Position numbers and translations under genes: made by a program. DNA of 64,000 nt from QZLE01 sp033852135 (GTDB lineage: Bacteria > Pseudomonadota > Gammaproteobacteria > QZLD01): NCBI GenBank assembly GCA_033852135.1, contig JAWSVB010000016.1, positions 186,001 through 250,000 on the forward strand. The letters are read 5' to 3'. Shown in pieces: positions 60,651 through 64,000 of this stretch. The notes beneath the pieces are model-generated. The model was not told the origin of the DNA and did not search any database. It was given only the letters and a program-made list of their open reading frames with translations. Position 1 is the first letter of the stretch. Each line of letters starts with the position of its first letter.

Positions 60651-61055
60651 ATGAAACTATCAACTAAAGGTGTATATGGTTTGAGAGCGCTAATAAATTT
60701 AGCGTCCGCTGAATCCCCACCAGTTTTACTTAAAGATATTGCTCAACAGGAGCAAATTTCAGAAAAATATTTGGAATCAATATTTGCATCACTGCGCAAA
60801 GTTAATATTATCGATGCAGTAAGAGGCAAAAATGGTGGGTACTCACTAGCCCTACCGGCAAATAAGATATCATTGAATAAAATAATCAACGCCCTCGAAG
60901 GATCAAATAAGTTTGCGCTGCAAAAAAATATCCCGAAGAACTCATCAATATTAAATGTGATGAAAGAAGTTGATGATAAAATAAAAAAGCATCTAGAATC
61001 GATAACTCTAGATGATCTTTTAAGCGATAATACAAGCTGCAACTACAGCATATAA
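60651..61055 (+). CDS. Rrf2-family regulator adjacent to cysK (CymR-like)
   Basis: 134 residues: MKLSTKGVYGLRALINLA, LLKDIAQQEQISEKYLESIFASLRK, VRGKNGGYSLALP, typical of Rrf2. No cluster Cys triplet; only Cys131 near the C-terminus. It lies 67 nt upstream of cysK. In Firmicutes CymR works in complex with CysK, and the gene pairing here suggests a similar cysteine-sensing module. SD AAAGGTAA before the ATG. Confidence 0.88.
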   Translation: MKLSTKGVYGLRALINLASAESPPVLLKDIAQQEQISEKYLESIFASLRKVNIIDAVRGKNGGYSLALPANKISLNKIINALEGSNKFALQKNIPKNSSILNVMKEVDDKIKKHLESITLDDLLSDNTSCNYSI

Positions 61056-61122
61056 ACATAGTTTATATATGCACCGGTTTCACTCTACACAACAACTACA
61101 AGTTAAGTTATAGGTATCAAGA

Positions 61123-62049
61123 ATGAAAAAAATAGCTGACAAACTAACCGACTTAATCGGCAACACTCCGCTGGTTCGACTAAATAAAATATCTGATCGC
61201 ACAGGTGTAGAGATAATTGCAAAACTAGAACAGTTTAACCCAGGTGGCAGCATTAAAGATCGAACTGCTATGAGCATGATCGAAGATGCTGAAGAGAAAG
61301 GGCTAATCAATAAAGACACAACGATTATTGAGCCTACATCTGGTAATACCGGAATTGGATTAGCCTGGATTGCAGCAGTTAAAGGTTATCGCACCATTAT
61401 CGTAATGCCAGACGCAATGTCCCACGAACGCAGAAAACTGTTAAGCGCATTTGGTGCTGAGATTGAGTTAACTGATGCCTCTAAAGGGATGCAAGGCGCT
61501 ATTGATAGAGCAAATGCTATTGCCAAGAAATTAGATAATGCATTCATTCCGCAACAGTTTGAAAATGAAGCTAACTCTGACATCCACGCCAAAACAACTG
61601 CTAAAGAGATCTGGCGTGATACCGATGGCAAAATAGATATCTTTATGGCTGGAATTGGTACTGGCGGAACCATCACCGGAGTCGGCAGAGAATTAAAGCG
61701 GATAAACCCATCTATCGAGATAGTTGGACTAGAGCCGGAAAACTGCGCAGTTTTATCCAAGGGAAAACCAGGTCCACACATGATTCAGGGAATCGGTTCT
61801 GGCTTTATCCCTAAAATCCTAGATACAGATATTATTGATACTATCGTCACTGTTAGTGATGATGATGCTCTCGAATATACAAGAGCTCTTGCCAAGCAAG
61901 AGGGAATTCTTTCAGGAATATCTTCTGGTGCACTTGTATGTGCTGCAGAAAAGTTGTGCAAAAAGCCCGAAAACAAAGGAAAAATGATAGTTGTCATATT
62001 TGCAGATACTGGCGAACGCTATGTCAGCATCCCTTTTTTACACAAGTAA
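61123..62049 (+). CDS. cysK: Cysteine synthase A
   Basis: 308 residues, PLP fold type II. The PLP Lys lies in NPGGSIKDRTAM, the phosphate loop GTGGTITGVG and substrate loop EPTSGNTGIGLAW are intact. It makes cysteine from O-acetylserine and sulfide. No cysE is in the window. The preceding Rrf2 gene may use CysK as a partner for sensing. Confidence 0.97.
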   Translation: MKKIADKLTDLIGNTPLVRLNKISDRTGVEIIAKLEQFNPGGSIKDRTAMSMIEDAEEKGLINKDTTIIEPTSGNTGIGLAWIAAVKGYRTIIVMPDAMSHERRKLLSAFGAEIELTDASKGMQGAIDRANAIAKKLDNAFIPQQFENEANSDIHAKTTAKEIWRDTDGKIDIFMAGIGTGGTITGVGRELKRINPSIEIVGLEPENCAVLSKGKPGPHMIQGIGSGFIPKILDTDIIDTIVTVSDDDALEYTRALAKQEGILSGISSGALVCAAEKLCKKPENKGKMIVVIFADTGERYVSIPFLHK

Positions 62050-62094
62050 ACACCAATTTTACACGAGCAACCTCCAACTTAACTAGGGATTTAA

Positions 62095-62970
62095 GTGATA
62101 CAACTTAATCATAAAGATCTTGCTCATAGCCTAACTGAGCGTGAATCATTCTTGAGAAACCTCAAGCATGAGCATGATAATTTTGTGCTTCTTAGTACCT
62201 GTAATAGAGTTGAACTATACAGTGGTGACGGCGTTGCTCCGAAAGAGATTGTGTCACACCTTTTTAAAGTAACAAGTGGTATCGAGTCAGCAATAATTGG
62301 CGAAACTTCAATTCAAGGGCAGGTTAAACAAGCTTATATTGAAGCATTAAACAGTAACCGCCTTTCAAAAGGGTTAGATCGACTGTTTCAAAATGCTTTA
62401 AGGGTAGGAAAAATTGTCAGATCTAATACCGACATATCTGCTGGGGCAATATCACATGGTCAGGCAATCCCTGAAATTCTATCCAAACACCGGGTCGATT
62501 TAAGCCAGAGCAACATATTGATAATTGGGGTTAACAACCTCAATGAGGTAGTTACCCGCGCCCTATCACGCAAAACTCAAAACACCATCTACATCGCCAA
62601 CAGAACCTATAGCAAAGCCAAATCAATTGCCGAAAAATATGGGTGCGAGGTAACATCATTCGACTCTTTATCTAATATCCTTCCTACAATTGATGTACTG
62701 ATATCTGCAACATCTGCCCCCCACCTTATTCTTAAAGACCAGAATTTTTGCAGCCAAAAAGAGATGATGATATTTGACCTTGCCTGCCCGCGCGATATCG
62801 ACCCTGCCATCAATAACAGGAGCAATATAACGCTCTATAATATTGAAGACATTGAACACTTTATTGATATCAACCACCATTTTCGCAAGAAGGATCTGGA
62901 AGCAGCCACCAGAATCATAGAGGAAGAAGTTGATGAGTTCAGCCAGCGCCACGCATCACCCTACAATTAA
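62095..62970 (+). CDS. hemA: Glutamyl-tRNA reductase, short form
   Basis: 291 residues against about 420 for the family. The catalytic Cys lies in LLSTCNRVELYS; ETSIQGQVKQAY and the NADPH domain (ILIIGVNNLNEVVTRAL, IANRTYSKAKSIAEKYG, LISATSAPH, DLACPRDIDP) are present. The C-terminal dimerisation domain is missing: the frame stops after the spinal helix. The start is GTG with AGGGA upstream, and an in-frame stop directly precedes it. It reduces Glu-tRNA to glutamate-1-semialdehyde for tetrapyrroles. The 3' end overlaps the next gene by 38 nt. Confidence 0.88.
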   Translation: MIQLNHKDLAHSLTERESFLRNLKHEHDNFVLLSTCNRVELYSGDGVAPKEIVSHLFKVTSGIESAIIGETSIQGQVKQAYIEALNSNRLSKGLDRLFQNALRVGKIVRSNTDISAGAISHGQAIPEILSKHRVDLSQSNILIIGVNNLNEVVTRALSRKTQNTIYIANRTYSKAKSIAEKYGCEVTSFDSLSNILPTIDVLISATSAPHLILKDQNFCSQKEMMIFDLACPRDIDPAINNRSNITLYNIEDIEHFIDINHHFRKKDLEAATRIIEEEVDEFSQRHASPYN

Positions 62971-64000
62971 AGTAATCAGCAGAGACAGCGCCCTCGCAAT
63001 AAAGCAGGTTGAGGAGGTTTTTTCTCAGCTTGAAAACATTAATTACGAATTAGTCGCCATCAAATCTTTAGGGGATAAAAATAAGCAAATCTGCTTAATG
63101 GACAGCCCTGCAAAAGATATTTTTACCCGTGAACTCGATGAGGCAATCCTCAAGCAGCAAGCCGATATCGCAATCCACTCCGCTAAAGATCTACCCTTCC
63201 CTCTTCCCGATGGATTAGAGGTAATTAGCCTACTTGCCAGTGCTGACAAAAGTGACTCATTAGTATCAAAAGATGATGTAGCATTAAAGCAACTTCCTGT
63301 AGGCGCAAGAGTTGGCACCAGCTCCCCAGCACGCCGTAAGCAGCTGCTTGATATACGCCCAGATATTAAGATCGTATCTATACGCGGAACCATCGAAGAG
63401 AGAGTTGCGCAAATTGATAAAGGTATAATCGATGCATTGATCGTCGCTACCTGCGCCTTGGAGCGTCTTGGACTTGAAGATAAGATTACTGAAAGGCTTC
63501 CATTTGAAACTCACCCTCTTCAAGGTAACTTAGCAATTGTCGCCCATAAAAATTATCAATCTAGTTCGCTATTTTCCCACCTCGATATCCGCAAAACATA
63601 TGGCAAAGTTTTTTTGCTTGGAGCAGGTGTTGGCAATAAAGATCTACTGACAATTAAGGCGGATAAAATTCTACGCGAGGTAGACCAAATATTTTATGAC
63701 GACCTCCTCGATAAAAATATGCTTGATGACTACCCCGGTGAAAAGATATACGTTGGCAAGCGTAAAGGGCAGCATCACGTAAAACAGGAAGAGACTAACC
63801 AACTACTATTTGAAGCTGCAAGCAAAGGGAAAAACATTGCCCGCCTAAAGTGTGGCGATCCATTTATTTACGGACGTGGCGGAGAAGAGATCCATTTTCT
63901 GCAACAGCGCTGTATCAACACAGAAGTTGTGCCGGGGATATCTGCAGCGCAGGCTGCTGCTGCAAATAGCCAAATACCTCTTACACTAAGAAACGTTAGT
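62933..64000 (+). CDS. HemC-like deaminase fused to uroporphyrinogen-III C-methyltransferase, cut by window edge
   Basis: 356 codons visible, open at the right edge. Residues about 10-215 match porphobilinogen deaminase domains 1 and 2: SRDSALAIKQVEE, HSAKDLPFPLP, GTSSPARRKQ, RGTIEERV and ATCALERLG. Domain 3, which holds the Cys that anchors the dipyrromethane cofactor, is missing. From about residue 222 a CobA/SUMT domain begins: FLLGAGVGNKDLLTIKADKIL, YVGKRKGQHHVKQEETN, RLKCGDPFIYGRGGEE and VVPGISAAQAAAA. HemC builds hydroxymethylbilane; CobA makes precorrin-2 for the Met8-like protein. A HemD domain may follow beyond the edge. GAGGAAG precedes the ATG inside hemA. Confidence 0.88.
   Translation, partial: MSSASATHHPTIKVISRDSALAIKQVEEVFSQLENINYELVAIKSLGDKNKQICLMDSPAKDIFTRELDEAILKQQADIAIHSAKDLPFPLPDGLEVISLLASADKSDSLVSKDDVALKQLPVGARVGTSSPARRKQLLDIRPDIKIVSIRGTIEERVAQIDKGIIDALIVATCALERLGLEDKITERLPFETHPLQGNLAIVAHKNYQSSSLFSHLDIRKTYGKVFLLGAGVGNKDLLTIKADKILREVDQIFYDDLLDKNMLDDYPGEKIYVGKRKGQHHVKQEETNQLLFEAASKGKNIARLKCGDPFIYGRGGEEIHFLQQRCINTEVVPGISAAQAAAANSQIPLTLRNVS

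Overview
The window is chromosomal DNA from an AT-rich, Gram-negative, most likely gammaproteobacterial organism with an anaerobic or microaerobic life style. The Gram-negative call rests on an outer-membrane barrel, an OmpA-type lipoprotein and a LolA-like protein. The proteobacterial call rests on OxyR with an ATAG/CTAT-type operator, TTGAT-N4-ATCAA (FNR-class) boxes and a sigma-54/GlnK-AmtB unit. The anaerobic call rests on a catalytic and a sensory [FeFe] hydrogenase, Rex, HydG, rubrerythrins, desulfoferrodoxin and Hcp. The species is not identified. No tRNA, rRNA, CRISPR array, phage or transposase gene was seen.

Layout. (1) 1-14106, hydrogen locus: a sensory [FeFe] hydrogenase with a PP2C-type phosphatase, Rex, a TM1266-like hydrogenase regulator, HydG, and the catalytic hydrogenase HydA with a fused HydC/HydB partner. 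Embedded in it is a fatty-acid module of three tandem MaoC hot-dog proteins plus FabI, with a second fabI copy cut by the left edge. (2) 14438-22168, peroxide/iron island: amidotransferase, rubredoxin, ferritin-like protein, rubredoxin reductase-like flavoprotein, thioredoxin, Bcp, reverse rubrerythrin, Lpd-like protein and ferritin, divergent from oxyR. (3) 22178-29983: RND exporter, LolA-like protein and barrel, then a hybrid histidine kinase. (4) 30081-36431, nitrogen and redox stress: NtrC/sigma-54 sites with glnK-amtB, desulfoferrodoxin, rubrerythrin, a ferredoxin, and a Crp/Fnr regulator divergent from a short Hcp. (5) 36533-43198: chemoreceptor, OmpA lipoprotein, and a CoA-transferase fused to a LivK-like binding protein. 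(6) 43482-49577: ArsM-type methyltransferase, radical SAM protein, two glycosyltransferase-like proteins of the arsenosugar-associated families, a MerA-like flavoprotein and a TVP38 protein. (7) 49890-64000, sulfur assimilation and siroheme: cysH-cysD-cysNC, a sulfite reductase-TusA fusion, an HcyS/HcyD/HcyF/MetY-like set for protein-thiocarboxylate homocysteine synthesis, two Rrf2 regulators, a Met8-like siroheme synthase, CysK, a short HemA and a HemC-CobA fusion.

How it fits together. Sulfate would be activated by CysDN to APS, reduced directly by the Fe-S type CysH, and then by siroheme sulfite reductase. Sulfide would enter cysteine through CysK and homocysteine through HcyS/MetY. The decayed APS-kinase domain on CysN fits this PAPS-free route. 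Siroheme for sulfite reductase is made by the adjacent HemA/HemC-CobA/Met8 genes. The hydrogen locus couples NADH to H2 under sensory control, and the rubrerythrin/desulfoferrodoxin/Hcp genes protect the oxygen-sensitive metal enzymes.

The most unusual features are fusions and selective loss of active-site residues: CoA-transferase-LivK, HemC-CobA without the cofactor domain, a NuoE-like domain with one of four cluster cysteines, three MaoC paralogues of which two have lost a catalytic residue, and CysC decay.
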